A stretch of 64,000 nucleotides of DNA from an uncultured Helicobacter sp. (lineage in GTDB: Bacteria > Campylobacterota > Campylobacteria > Campylobacterales > Helicobacteraceae). Of this stretch, positions 25,867-35,055 are shown piece by piece (within the stretch, counting starts at the first letter, position 1; the number at the start of each line of letters is the position of its first letter). The notes beneath the pieces are model-generated. The model made no database searches, was not told the DNA's origin, and saw only the letters and a list, made by a program, of their open reading frames with translations. The stretch lies in the NCBI RefSeq assembly GCF_937906905.1, contig NZ_CALERY010000034.1, positions 27,614-91,613 of the forward strand, written 5' to 3'. Position numbers and translations under genes: made by a program.

Positions 25867-26955
25867 GTGATTTGCGTGGTGCAGGTGGTGATAGATGGGC
25901 GTGAATGTGAGCTGGTAGATTCTGGGGTGCGGCTTGATGAGTGTGTATCGCGCGCACTTGGAAGCTCACGAAGCCAAGCCCAGGAGTTCATCAAGCGTCA
26001 TGGCGTAATGCTCAATGGCAAGCACACGCAAAAGTGTGGAATCAAGCTCGCGCAAGGGAGCGAGATTTGTATCAGCCTGCTAGAATCTAGTGCCCCAGAA
26101 ACCAAAGCCCTAGACTTCGCCCCGTTAGATTCTGGGGCAAACATGCTTATGGAATTTTCCCAAGAAGCATGTTTTGAAATCTGTCCAAAGATCTCTCCAG
26201 AAATCCTGTATGAAGATGGCGAATTGCTTATCCTCAATAAGCCCCCACATCTCGTTGTCCATGGTGCGCCAAGCGTGAAAGAACCCACGCTTGTGGATTG
26301 GCTTCAGGCGCGTGGCACATTGCTTTCTAGCCTTGGCGGGGAGCAGCGCGCAGGGATTGTGCATAGGCTCGATAAACAGACCAGCGGGGCAATCGCCATT
26401 GCTAAAACAAACCACACACATGCAAACCTAAGCCAGCAGCTAAAGGAGCGTAGCATGGGGCGCTACTATCTCGCTCTTATCGATGCTCCACTAAGAGAGC
26501 CGCGTGTTATCACTTGCCAGCTTGATCGCCACCCAAATAACCGCCTCAAAATGGCAAATGTCGATAATATGCGCAGGGCTGGATCAGGTGCGCGATTTTC
26601 TAAAAGCACTTTTCTCCCACTGCTTTGCACAGATTCTATCTCACTTGTGGCTATCAAGCTCCACACCGGGCGCACGCACCAAATCCGCGCGCATTTAGAG
26701 AGTATCAATCGCCATATTCTAGGCGATAGTCTTTATGGCTATAAAGGCGAAGGCTTTGAGCGTGTCATGCTACATGCCTATCTGCTCTATCTCAATCACC
26801 CTGCCACAGGCGAGAAGCTTGCATTTTGCGCGAGTATTTTTACAGATATGCTACAATGCGCGCACAGAATTTTTGGCGCAAAGGAATTTGATGAAGCAAT
26901 CCAGCAAGAGACTATTTTGCGGGCTTTTTCTCAGTTTGACTCTACTGGCTCTTAG
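25867..26955 (+). CDS. RluA-family RNA pseudouridine synthase
   Basis: Converts uridine to pseudouridine in rRNA or tRNA. Residues 1-75 form an S4-like RNA-binding domain (LDECVSRALGSSRSQAQEFI, MLNGK). The catalytic domain has AGIVHRLDKQTSGAIAIAKT with the catalytic Asp in HRLD, KLHTGRTHQIRAHL and HILGDSLYG. The linker at about 76-100 contains LESS/LDSG. The start is unclear: GTG at 25867 directly follows the previous stop, and later in-frame GTGs exist. Substrate (RluC/RluD type) cannot be assigned. Its 3' end overlaps the next gene by 65 bases. Confidence 0.88.
   Translation: MICVVQVVIDGRECELVDSGVRLDECVSRALGSSRSQAQEFIKRHGVMLNGKHTQKCGIKLAQGSEICISLLESSAPETKALDFAPLDSGANMLMEFSQEACFEICPKISPEILYEDGELLILNKPPHLVVHGAPSVKEPTLVDWLQARGTLLSSLGGEQRAGIVHRLDKQTSGAIAIAKTNHTHANLSQQLKERSMGRYYLALIDAPLREPRVITCQLDRHPNNRLKMANVDNMRRAGSGARFSKSTFLPLLCTDSISLVAIKLHTGRTHQIRAHLESINRHILGDSLYGYKGEGFERVMLHAYLLYLNHPATGEKLAFCASIFTDMLQCAHRIFGAKEFDEAIQQETILRAFSQFDSTGS
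26852..26857 (+). promoter_or_regulatory. Internal -10 element for the FN3 lipoprotein gene
   Basis: TACAAT inside the 3' end of the pseudouridine synthase gene, 34 bases before the lipoprotein ATG. Confidence 0.4.
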
Positions 26956-28165
26956 TGGCTGCGGGAGCAAAAACACCTCGCTAAGCTTTCTAAATCCGCA
27001 AGATAGACTTGATCCAAACTTGCCTACAATCACCAAAGTGCGCACGATTGCAGATGTCAGTTCAATTGCCTTTGAATGGGATAGGGTAGCTGACCCAAAC
27101 GCAATAAAAGGTTTTGTTATCTATCAAATCAATGCTAATAACAATACCAAGCGGGTTGCCACGATTAAAAACCCTTATGCCACGCATTTTGTGCTAGATT
27201 CTCTACTGCCAGAGACTGGCTATGTCTTTGCTATCGCTACGCTTGGCACAGATAATGCTATCTCGCAAAAATCCCCAGCATTGCGTGTCAAAACTTCCTA
27301 TATCGATCCTATTGAAAAAGCTTTTGCCTCAAGCGATTATGCGAAAAAAATCAAGCTTATTTGGAGTCCCCACCCAAATCCTAGCATTACGCGCTACATT
27401 ATCCAGCGCAAAAATACAAGCACCAAAGGCGCAAGCACGAAAAATACAGGCGGGGAGTTTGTCAATATCGGCACGATTAAACATCGCTTGCTTGTAGAGT
27501 ATTTTGATGAGAATCTAGCCGATGCGCAGAGCTATACCTATCGCATTATCGCGCAGGATTTCTCTGGGAATAAATCACGCCCAAGCCCAGAAATAGAGGG
27601 TGCTACACGCCAAAAACCAAAAGCTATCACCACTCTCCAAGCCTCTCAAAATCTAGCCAAGAAAATCCAGCTAAGCTGGGAGGTCGTGCCTGATGTAGCG
27701 CGCTATGAGATTTACGCTTCCACGAGCCTTGATGGCAATTACAAACCGCTTGTGCAGGTGAATAAAAACTACTATACGCATAAAGTGGGCAAGGATAGTG
27801 CAGTGATTTTCTATAAGGTGCGTGCGATTGATGACAAAGATGTCGCAAGCGATTTGGCAAATGGTGCGACTAAAGGCGCTACGCTCCCGCCACCACCCAC
27901 GCCCAAAATCACCAAGGGCACGATCCAAAACTCTCATGCGCTGATTGAATGGGAAGTCATCAATAATGCGCGTGTGAAAGCCTATGCTGTCTATCGCTAC
28001 GAGGGGCGACTAGGCAGTCCATTGCGCTTTAGCAACACGATAAAAACGACTTTTATTGACAAAGAAATGCACAAGGGTAAGCGATATATCTACAAAGTCG
28101 TCTCTGTGGATAGTGAGGGGAATGAGTCGCTCCCAAGCAAAGAAGTCGAGCTGCTACTACAATAA
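26891..28165 (+). CDS. Fibronectin type III lipoprotein
   Basis: A 424-residue predicted lipoprotein. The signal peptide ends in the lipobox LALSGC (Cys near residue 23), followed by about four FN3-like beta-sandwich modules recognisable by SSIAFEWDRV, IKLIWSPH, IQLSWEVV and ALIEWEVI strands and repeated Y-x-Y/V-x-A pairs (YVFAIAT, YTYRIIAQD, FYKVRAIDD, YIYKVVSVD). It is presumably exposed in the periplasm or at the outer membrane; function unknown. The ATG at 26891 with AAAGGA upstream is chosen over longer in-frame starts that lie inside the preceding gene and spoil the signal peptide. Confidence 0.85.
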   Translation: MKQSSKRLFCGLFLSLTLLALSGCGSKNTSLSFLNPQDRLDPNLPTITKVRTIADVSSIAFEWDRVADPNAIKGFVIYQINANNNTKRVATIKNPYATHFVLDSLLPETGYVFAIATLGTDNAISQKSPALRVKTSYIDPIEKAFASSDYAKKIKLIWSPHPNPSITRYIIQRKNTSTKGASTKNTGGEFVNIGTIKHRLLVEYFDENLADAQSYTYRIIAQDFSGNKSRPSPEIEGATRQKPKAITTLQASQNLAKKIQLSWEVVPDVARYEIYASTSLDGNYKPLVQVNKNYYTHKVGKDSAVIFYKVRAIDDKDVASDLANGATKGATLPPPPTPKITKGTIQNSHALIEWEVINNARVKAYAVYRYEGRLGSPLRFSNTIKTTFIDKEMHKGKRYIYKVVSVDSEGNESLPSKEVELLLQ

Positions 28166-29688
28166 TGCCACATTTCATCGCCAAACTTCCAGCCAAGATC
28201 ACTATGCCAGATTCTGGTTCTACTCTTGATTTCAAGCTAGAATCTGGTGCATTTAAGCTCCCAAGTATCCGCTCCCCACATATCGCCCTTATCGCTATGC
28301 CCTACACCTACCAGAGCTCTGCTAGATTTTGTTTTCTACATGAGATCACGCGCGAGTGTGATGTGCTGCTAAAATGCGTAAAATCCCTGCGCCCCACACC
28401 AATAGGTATAGCCAAAGATGCGCTCTCTCGCCTAAGCGCACACTATGAGGTGCTACAGGATAATCTCTCCCTAAGCTCGTCAAAGCAGCAGGTGAGCAGT
28501 GCGTTTTTGCTTGGAGAGAGGGAGATTTTGGATCTTGTGGCGCGAGAGGCTAGTGCTTTGGATTTTGGTCAATCCGTAGAACCTAAGGCACGCTTTGATT
28601 CTACTATCCTAGAAATTGGCTTTGGCAGTGGTAGGCATATCCTTCACTTAGCTAGGCAAAATCCCAATGCTCTCGTGCTAGGGCTAGAGATCCATACGCC
28701 CTCCATTGAGCAGGTGCTACGCCAGATAGAGATTCTAGGACTAGAGAATCTCTATCTCTCTTGCCTTGATGCGCGTGTATTTCTCTCATGTGCGCCAAGC
28801 CATAGCCTGCGCGAGATATATATTCACTTTCCAGTGCCTTGGAATAAAGCCAAGCACCGCCGTGTGCTTAATGGCAAGCTTTTGCAAGAAGCGTTGCGCG
28901 TGCTGGATTTGGCTGGTATGCTGGAGTTTCGCACAGATGACAGGGAATATTTCAACGATGTGCTCGAAGAGGCAAACGCGCTAGAATCTACTGCGCCTAA
29001 ATCCTTTTGCGTGCGCCATAGTATCAATGAAAGCCAAGCGATTACAAGTAAATATGAAGCACGCTGGCTGCGCCAGAGCAAGGATATTTATACTATCATC
29101 GTGCGACCAGATTCTAGGGGCAATGCTAGCGGAGATTCTAGCAAGGGGTTTGAGCAAGATTCTAGTGCAGATGTGATTGTGGATTCTCCCACCACACTAG
29201 AATCTAGTGCGCAAAATTTTGCGTTTAGTTTTGATGAAAAATTGGTAAAATCCCTTTTGGCAAAGGTGCTTGAAGCGGAGTCCTCGGCAGATGGATTTGT
29301 GAGGCTTTCGCGCATAGCGGATTGGCTTTGTGCGCAAAAGTTTGTGCTAGATTCTGGTGATTTGGATTTTGGCAAGCTGGATTTTGGTTTGAGTGTTACC
29401 AAAGATTCTGGCACAGAATCCGCACTGGAAGCTAAGGCAGGTTTAAAGCCAGAATCTAGTGCGCGTGGTTTTTTGCGTATTGTTGATATGTATGCTTCAA
29501 GCACTGCGCGCAGATTTGCGCTGCTGGTGAGTTTTGGGGATTTTGCCTATCCGTGTAGCCGCCTTGTGCTTTTTGCAGAATCCGGGCAGGGCTGCTATCT
29601 CCCAGAGCCCCCTATACCCACGCAGCTAAATTACAAAGCCCATGCGTTGTTCGTGCGTATTTTAACCCAAGTTTTGGAGCGACTATGA
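28165..29688 (+). CDS. trmB: tRNA (guanine-N7-)-methyltransferase TrmB, extended
   Basis: Methylates G46 of tRNA. The SAM-binding core lies in the middle of the protein: ILEIGFGSGRHILHLA, LGLEIHTPSIEQ, then IYIHFPVPWNKAKHRRVLN, which matches the family's DPWxKxRHxKRR block, and LEFRTDDREYF. At 507 residues it is about twice the length of E. coli TrmB. The N-terminal 140 and C-terminal 200 residues are extra, as in other Helicobacter TrmB, and the latter is crowded with DSS/ESS tracts from motif copies. The start overlaps the lipoprotein stop (TAATG) and the end overlaps ftsE (ATGA). Confidence 0.9.
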   Translation: MPHFIAKLPAKITMPDSGSTLDFKLESGAFKLPSIRSPHIALIAMPYTYQSSARFCFLHEITRECDVLLKCVKSLRPTPIGIAKDALSRLSAHYEVLQDNLSLSSSKQQVSSAFLLGEREILDLVAREASALDFGQSVEPKARFDSTILEIGFGSGRHILHLARQNPNALVLGLEIHTPSIEQVLRQIEILGLENLYLSCLDARVFLSCAPSHSLREIYIHFPVPWNKAKHRRVLNGKLLQEALRVLDLAGMLEFRTDDREYFNDVLEEANALESTAPKSFCVRHSINESQAITSKYEARWLRQSKDIYTIIVRPDSRGNASGDSSKGFEQDSSADVIVDSPTTLESSAQNFAFSFDEKLVKSLLAKVLEAESSADGFVRLSRIADWLCAQKFVLDSGDLDFGKLDFGLSVTKDSGTESALEAKAGLKPESSARGFLRIVDMYASSTARRFALLVSFGDFAYPCSRLVLFAESGQGCYLPEPPIPTQLNYKAHALFVRILTQVLERL

Positions 29689-30359
29689 GTATCATCACAG
29701 CTAGCAATCTCACGCTTGGCTATCAGCGTGAAGAGCCTGTCATTGTCAATGCGAGTTTCACAATCAATCGCAAGGATTTTGTTTTTATCTCAGGACCTAG
29801 TGGGAGCGGGAAAAGCACGCTGCTAAGCTCGCTCTATGGCGCGCTCACTCCTATGAGTGGGAATCTAAGCGTATGCGACATCAATCTTACTAAGCATAAA
29901 GAGCGCAATATCCAGCGCCTAAGGCAGAAAATCGGCATAGTGTTTCAAGACTATAAGCTCATCGAGGAGTGGAATGTTGAGAAAAATATCGCGCTTCCTA
30001 TGCTTATCAATGGCTATAAAAAAGACGCTTGCGATGCCCAGACAGAAAAGCTGCTTTCACATATCGGGCTATTACACAAAGCCAGCAAACACCCACTTGA
30101 GCTTAGTGGTGGAGAGCAGCAGCGTGTGGCTATGGCGCGCGCAATCGCTCATCGCCCGGCGCTGATTTTAGCTGATGAGCCTACTGGAAATCTCGATGAT
30201 TTCTCCAGTGATATGATTTGGAGCTTGCTAAAAAGCGCCAATGAGCAGCTAGATATTACAGTGCTTGTCGTTACTCACCGCGTCCCTATGCGCACTAATA
30301 TCTCCTATCGACACTTGTTTATTGATCGAGAAAGGAATACTATCTATGAACAGCATTAA
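29685..30359 (+). CDS. ftsE: Cell-division ABC ATPase FtsE
   Basis: ATP-binding subunit of FtsEX, which controls septal peptidoglycan hydrolysis rather than transport. Walker A is GPSGSGKSTLL near residue 38, the Q-loop VFQDYKLI, the signature LSGGEQQRVAMARAIA and Walker B LILADEPTGNLD, with the H-loop VTHR. At 224 residues the length is normal. It is coupled to trmB upstream by a four-base overlap and to ftsX downstream by a 14-base overlap. Confidence 0.95.
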   Translation: MSIITASNLTLGYQREEPVIVNASFTINRKDFVFISGPSGSGKSTLLSSLYGALTPMSGNLSVCDINLTKHKERNIQRLRQKIGIVFQDYKLIEEWNVEKNIALPMLINGYKKDACDAQTEKLLSHIGLLHKASKHPLELSGGEQQRVAMARAIAHRPALILADEPTGNLDDFSSDMIWSLLKSANEQLDITVLVVTHRVPMRTNISYRHLFIDRERNTIYEQH

Positions 30360-31155
30360 ACAGCACTTTTTTCTTCTTTTGCCTCTGCTTGCGTTGCTAT
30401 TTAGCTTGGAGAGTTTTTTGTTTATCAGCCGTGCGATTGTAAGCAAAGAAGACAAGCTCTTGCAAAATTACTCAATTGTGATTGCGAGCAAGAAAAAGCT
30501 CTCGCTGGAGTTTATCAGGCAAAATATCCCAGAGACAGCTTCGTTTGAGTCAATTGATCCAGGTTTTATCCTCGATAAAATCCGCGCAAACATGAATAAC
30601 GAAGATTTTGAAAACATCAAAAAAGATCTTTCGTTTTACTACACGCTAAAGCTTGATTCTTTTCCTAGTCAAGCCCGTCTTAGCAGTATAGAATCTACGC
30701 TTGGCAAAATCCCTGGAATTGAGCGCACAGAATCATTTGCCAAAACACATAATCAAGCCTATCGGCTGCTATTTTTGATTAAGTTTAGCATACAGACATT
30801 TGCGCTTATTTTGGGGCTACTTAGCATACTGCTGATGATTGATCAAATTAGAATCTGGCATTTTGAGCATAATAAGCGTATGCAGATTATGGGCTATCTG
30901 GGCGCTAGTATGTGGATGAAAAATAGCTTTTTATTTAAAGGCGCAATTTATGATGCGATCATCGCAGCAGTGGCGGTGAGTGTGGGGTTTTTGTATTTTT
31001 CTACGACAAATGCTGCTAAGGAAATGCTTGGTGCGTTGGAGATTGGGCAAGAGATTTTTAGCTTTGGGCTGGATTTTGGGATTTTGCTAGGCGCATCTAT
31101 TGGTATATGTATGCTGTGTGCGCTGATTGCCATTATGCTACAAAGAAAGGTTTAA
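30346..31155 (+). CDS. ftsX: Cell-division membrane protein FtsX
   Basis: Membrane subunit of FtsEX. The 269 residues contain four hydrophobic helices: about 9-27 (LLPLLALLFSLESFLF), 140-165 (FSIQTFALILGLLSILLMI), 195-222 and 235-262. A periplasmic loop (about 30-135) lies after the first helix and is the usual contact for EnvC-type activators. The ATG at 30346 has AAAGGA upstream; an earlier in-frame TTG lies deep inside ftsE and would add an improbable extension. The M23-like gene begins one base after the stop. Confidence 0.9.
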   Translation: MNSIKQHFFLLLPLLALLFSLESFLFISRAIVSKEDKLLQNYSIVIASKKKLSLEFIRQNIPETASFESIDPGFILDKIRANMNNEDFENIKKDLSFYYTLKLDSFPSQARLSSIESTLGKIPGIERTESFAKTHNQAYRLLFLIKFSIQTFALILGLLSILLMIDQIRIWHFEHNKRMQIMGYLGASMWMKNSFLFKGAIYDAIIAAVAVSVGFLYFSTTNAAKEMLGALEIGQEIFSFGLDFGILLGASIGICMLCALIAIMLQRKV

Positions 31156-31156
31156 A

Positions 31157-32473
31157 ATGCGCGCCTTTGCTCCGCTGCTTTGCCTAGCACTGCTGACTTC
31201 TCTGGACGCTAATCCTAAAAAGCTTGAAGACATCGAGAAAGACATCAGTGCCAATAGACAAAAACTTGAAGAAAAAGCAAAAGAAGAGAAGCAAATTACA
31301 TCTCGATTAGGCTCGCTTGGCAACACGATCAATGCGCGCAAAAAACAAATCATCAATCTCAAAGAGCAAATTGCATTTCTACAAAAAAGCATAACGCAAA
31401 ATCAAAGCCAAAACCAAAGCCAAGAACGCAAGCTTGAGTCCCTGCGCAAAACCTTGCAGTCGCTCGAGGGCGAGAAAAGTGCCACACAAGCCTATATTGC
31501 TAATATTATTATCAAGGATTTGGCATTTTTGCTAATCCTTGATAAGCAGAGTGTCATTTCGCCCGATGATGTGATCCTCGAAGATGTATTTGATATTTTA
31601 ACCAAGCAGAGTCAGGGCAAGATTCTGTCCCTAAGCGAGAAGCAAAATAAAATCACAAGCCAAATGGGTCTTATCACCAATAATATTAACGAGATTACCA
31701 CGCTTATTGGCACCCAGCAGAATAAAAAAGAACAGCTGCAAAAAATGATTACTGAGCAAAATCTTCTCAACGAAAAGCTCCAAGCCGAGCTCAATGCCTA
31801 TAATCAAAAACTAATCCAAATCTCCAAAGAGCGTGAAGGGCTGGATTCTATCCTCCAAAATCTCAACATCATCAAAGCCGATAGACAAAAAGAGCTTGAA
31901 AGACAGCGCCAAGCCCTAATTGCTGCCCAAAAAGCCCAGGCTGAAAAAGAAGCTAGAGAAGCTGCGCAAAGAAACGCCGCCCAAAGCACCAAGCCCCAGG
32001 ATCCATCGCAAGGTCTTTCAAAAGAGGACCTAAAAATCGTGCAAGTGGCAAACAGCTACAAAAATGTTTCTGTCGTCAAATACACAGGTCCCAAGACCAT
32101 AGCGCCAATTGACTATTACACAATCGAGCAAAATTTCGGTCCCTATCATGACCCAGTCTATAATCTTAAGGTCTTCAATGAGTCAATCACACTGCTTTCT
32201 AAAGTCCCAGATGTCGCGGTGAAAAATATCATGGACGGCAAGGTTGTCTATGCTAAAGAAGCCCCTGTGCTTAAAAAGGTTGTCATTATCGAGCATAGCA
32301 ACGAGGTCTATACGATCTACTCGCAGCTCGATAGGATTGCCCCCACTGTGAAGCCAGGCTTTGTTGTCCAAAAGGGTTATACCATCGGTAGAATCTCCCA
32401 GCGACTTGGTCTAGAGATCACCCAGCAGGATAAACATATCAATCCTGTCGAAGTTATCGCCAAAAGCAAATAG
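31157..32473 (+). CDS. EnvC-like activator with coiled coil and degenerate M23 domain
   Basis: A 438-residue secreted protein: signal peptide (about residues 1-18), long coiled coil (20-265, rich in Lys/Glu/Gln) and a C-terminal LytM-fold domain (about 320-430). The Zn ligands of active M23 enzymes are not seen: the HxGxD position reads KVFNES and no HxH follows, although VIIEHSNEVYTIYSQL and VVQKGYTIGRI keep the fold. In E. coli a degenerate LytM domain after FtsEX (EnvC) activates amidases, so this is likely an FtsX-controlled amidase activator. It directly follows ftsX. Confidence 0.85.
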   Translation: MRAFAPLLCLALLTSLDANPKKLEDIEKDISANRQKLEEKAKEEKQITSRLGSLGNTINARKKQIINLKEQIAFLQKSITQNQSQNQSQERKLESLRKTLQSLEGEKSATQAYIANIIIKDLAFLLILDKQSVISPDDVILEDVFDILTKQSQGKILSLSEKQNKITSQMGLITNNINEITTLIGTQQNKKEQLQKMITEQNLLNEKLQAELNAYNQKLIQISKEREGLDSILQNLNIIKADRQKELERQRQALIAAQKAQAEKEAREAAQRNAAQSTKPQDPSQGLSKEDLKIVQVANSYKNVSVVKYTGPKTIAPIDYYTIEQNFGPYHDPVYNLKVFNESITLLSKVPDVAVKNIMDGKVVYAKEAPVLKKVVIIEHSNEVYTIYSQLDRIAPTVKPGFVVQKGYTIGRISQRLGLEITQQDKHINPVEVIAKSK

Positions 32474-32519
32474 GAGCTACGCTAAATTAGAATAAGTGCG
32501 CAAAAATTTGTAAAAATAC

Positions 32520-32546
32520 TAAACAATTTTAAAAAATCGCCGATAG
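32520..32546 (+). promoter_or_regulatory. Sigma28 (FliA) promoter of flaG-fliD-fliS
   Basis: TAAA (32520-32523), 15 bases, GCCGATAG (32539-32546). This matches the Campylobacterota FliA pattern TAAA-N15-GCCGATAA at all but the last base. It stands 37 bases before the flaG start codon. Confidence 0.85.
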
Positions 32547-32582
32547 TAGTGTTACCTAAGCTAAAATCACAAGGAGGTTGTC

Positions 32583-32963
32583 ATGGCAGAGGTAAATACA
32601 AATCAGGTATCTTCTATCAAAAACACGCTTTATGGTATGGTAAATAGCGCAGGACAAGCCTATAAACAAGATTCTATGCAGGCTTCAAATGCAAAGGCGG
32701 CAAATTCTACTCAAGTTCAGCGCGATGAGACGCATACTCGTGGTGAGCTTATACATACAGCAAAAGAAATCAATAAAAAAATGGAGCATATTGGTGCTGA
32801 CATTAACTTCAGCTATAACGATGATATTGGCGGACTTGTCGTAACTGTGAAAGATCCAAGCAATGGTGGCAAGGTGATTCGCGAAATCCCTAGCAAAGAA
32901 GCCATTGAGCTCACAAAGAAAATGCACGAAGTAGTCGGGCTTATATTTGATAAGGAAGTGTAG
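32583..32963 (+). CDS. flaG: FlaG-family flagellar protein
   Basis: A 126-residue FlaG/YvyC-family protein, usually affecting filament length. The C-terminal half holds the family domain (MEHIGADINFSYNDDIGGLV then VVTVKDPSNGGKVIREIP and the ending EAIELTKKMHEVVGLIFD). The N-terminus is Ser/Asn/Gln-rich and probably unstructured. It starts at ATG after AAGGAGG. It is the first gene of the late flagellar group flaG-fliD-fliS behind the sigma28 promoter. Confidence 0.92.
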   Translation: MAEVNTNQVSSIKNTLYGMVNSAGQAYKQDSMQASNAKAANSTQVQRDETHTRGELIHTAKEINKKMEHIGADINFSYNDDIGGLVVTVKDPSNGGKVIREIPSKEAIELTKKMHEVVGLIFDKEV

Positions 32964-33004
32964 AGTCTAGCTAGGATCAAAGAGCTGATTGTGGGAGATT
33001 GGGT

Positions 33005-35032
33005 ATGGCAGTAGGTAGGATTAACTCATTAGGGGTTGGTAGTGGCGTATTGAGTTATGATGTCATCGATAAGCTGCGCGAAGCAGATGAAAAGGCGATG
33101 ATCCGCCCCATAGAGCGTAAAATGGAGCAAAATGTCGAGAAGCAAACGGCACTTACAGAGATTAAGACGCTAGTCTCTGGTATCCGCACGCCTACCAAGA
33201 TTCTCGCAGACTACTCCTCTTATCTAGGGCGCACAACCAATGTCAATAGCGATGCGATCAAAGCTACCGTGGCTAGTGGTGTGCCTATCCAGGATATTAA
33301 AATCGATGTTCATCAGCTCGCCCAGGGTGATATCAATGAAGTTGGTGGAAAGTTTGAAAGCAGGGATAGTGTCTTTAGCGAAAATGATGTCAATCTTAGC
33401 TTCTATACCCAGGGAAGAACCTATAATATCGCCATAAAAGGTGGTATGAGCGTGGGAGATGTCGCCCAGCTGGTTACCGATGAGACAAATGGTGAAGTAA
33501 CAGGTTTGGTAATGAAAACAGGTGGGAGCAAGCCCTACCAGCTTATGCTAAATTCTAAAGGCATGGGCGATCAGAGCAGAATCTACTTTGGCACCACGCT
33601 TACGACAAATATCAATGCTGATAAGCAGCTAGACTTGGGCGATGGGGATTTGGTGCTGAAGCTCACAGACAAAAACGGCAACGAACAATCGCTTGATATT
33701 AAGCTAAAAACCGATGGCACAGGTGATAGTGCGCTTGCGATTAAGGAAGCTATACGAGAAGCCATAGAATCTAATAGTGAGCTCAAAGACTTGCTTGATA
33801 GCGATATCAATGTCGGGCTGGATAAAGATGGTAAAGGGTTGGTGATAAATGACTTGCGAGGGCATGCCATAAGTGTGGAGGGCGAGAAAGCTAGCTTACT
33901 GGGATTCCGCAATACCCAAGCCACACAAGAGCCACTTATAGAATCTAGCACCGCTGTCAAGGCTGGTAAGCTTAGTGGTGTGGTGATGATTGGTAGTGTG
34001 CCGCTTGATCTTAGCAAAATGACCAAAGACAAAAACACCAGCGAGCAAAATGCCCAAATCATCGCCCAAGCCATAGAAAATATCGCGGGCATGCACGCCA
34101 AGACTGATGGTGCAGGCAAGCTTACGCTCACATCTGAAGTAGGCGAGATCAAAATCCAAGCCCAAGATGACGCTAGCAAGCAGGCTGTGCAGGATTTGGG
34201 ACTGCGGACAGGCGTGATACAAGGTTACTCCAAGCTCCAAGATAGCCTATTTAAAATCAAAAATATTCAGCAAGGGCAAGATGCGCTCATCTCTTATAAT
34301 GGAGCGCAAATCTCGCGTCCTAGCAATGAGATAAACGATGTTGTAGGCGGTGTGTCTATGACTTTACAATCCACCACAGAGCCTGGTAAGCCAGCTATCA
34401 TTAGTATAGGCAGAGATGATGCAAATATCATCGAACAGGTGAAAGAGTTTGTCAAAGCCTACAACGAGCTTGTGTCAAAGCTTAATGAAACCACGCGTTA
34501 TGATGAGGACACAAGTATTGCTGGTGTGTTTAATGGCGTGAGTGATATCCGCACAATCCGCTCTTCGCTTAATTCTTTCATTAGTCATTCTGAGCTTACA
34601 GATGGCAAGCTTGCAAGCCTTGTGAATTATGGAATTACACTTAATGACAAAGGCGTGATGTTTCTTGATGAGGGGGCGCTCACGAGTGCGGTCGCCGCAG
34701 ATCCAAAGGGCACGGAGGAGTTTTTCTATGGCAAAGATAAAGAAGATGCCTTTGGCAAAGAGACACATATCGATGGAGTTTTTACTAAAATCGATAAATT
34801 TTTAGCGAGTTTAGCCGATGGTAGTAATTCAAGGCTCGAAGCATTTGGCTCATCATTAGAGCGCGATGCCAAAACCTTGCAAAAAGACAAGAAAAGTGCG
34901 ACAGAATTGCTCGATACGCGCTACGAAGCCATGGCAAACCGCTTTGCTGCGTATGATAGCCAGATTGCCAAGACGAAAAATGCTTTTGGCTCTGTGCAGA
35001 TGATGATCGATCAATCTGTTGCTAAAAAGTAG
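33005..35032 (+). CDS. fliD: Flagellar cap protein FliD
   Basis: Caps the filament and guides flagellin polymerisation. A 675-residue protein of Helicobacter-like size with N-terminal coiled-coil helices (VLSYDVIDKLREADEKAMI) and C-terminal helices (LLDTRYEAMANRFAAYDSQI, then SVQMMIDQSV). The central region is the variable cap domain. ATG at 33005 after GGGAGATT is preferred to TTG at 32999. It is secreted through the flagellar export system, so no signal peptide is expected. Confidence 0.95.
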   Translation: MAVGRINSLGVGSGVLSYDVIDKLREADEKAMIRPIERKMEQNVEKQTALTEIKTLVSGIRTPTKILADYSSYLGRTTNVNSDAIKATVASGVPIQDIKIDVHQLAQGDINEVGGKFESRDSVFSENDVNLSFYTQGRTYNIAIKGGMSVGDVAQLVTDETNGEVTGLVMKTGGSKPYQLMLNSKGMGDQSRIYFGTTLTTNINADKQLDLGDGDLVLKLTDKNGNEQSLDIKLKTDGTGDSALAIKEAIREAIESNSELKDLLDSDINVGLDKDGKGLVINDLRGHAISVEGEKASLLGFRNTQATQEPLIESSTAVKAGKLSGVVMIGSVPLDLSKMTKDKNTSEQNAQIIAQAIENIAGMHAKTDGAGKLTLTSEVGEIKIQAQDDASKQAVQDLGLRTGVIQGYSKLQDSLFKIKNIQQGQDALISYNGAQISRPSNEINDVVGGVSMTLQSTTEPGKPAIISIGRDDANIIEQVKEFVKAYNELVSKLNETTRYDEDTSIAGVFNGVSDIRTIRSSLNSFISHSELTDGKLASLVNYGITLNDKGVMFLDEGALTSAVAADPKGTEEFFYGKDKEDAFGKETHIDGVFTKIDKFLASLADGSNSRLEAFGSSLERDAKTLQKDKKSATELLDTRYEAMANRFAAYDSQIAKTKNAFGSVQMMIDQSVAKK

Positions 35033-35055
35033 CAATCAGCTAGTAAAGGACACTT

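Noticed and set aside
29088..29504. 138-codon minus-strand frame with many ESS/DSS
   Set aside because: Antisense to the TrmB C-terminal extension; the Ser-rich tracts are the reverse reading of the motif copies.
33583..34179. 198-codon minus-strand frame
   Set aside because: Antisense within fliD; no ribosome site and low-complexity Ser/Leu composition.
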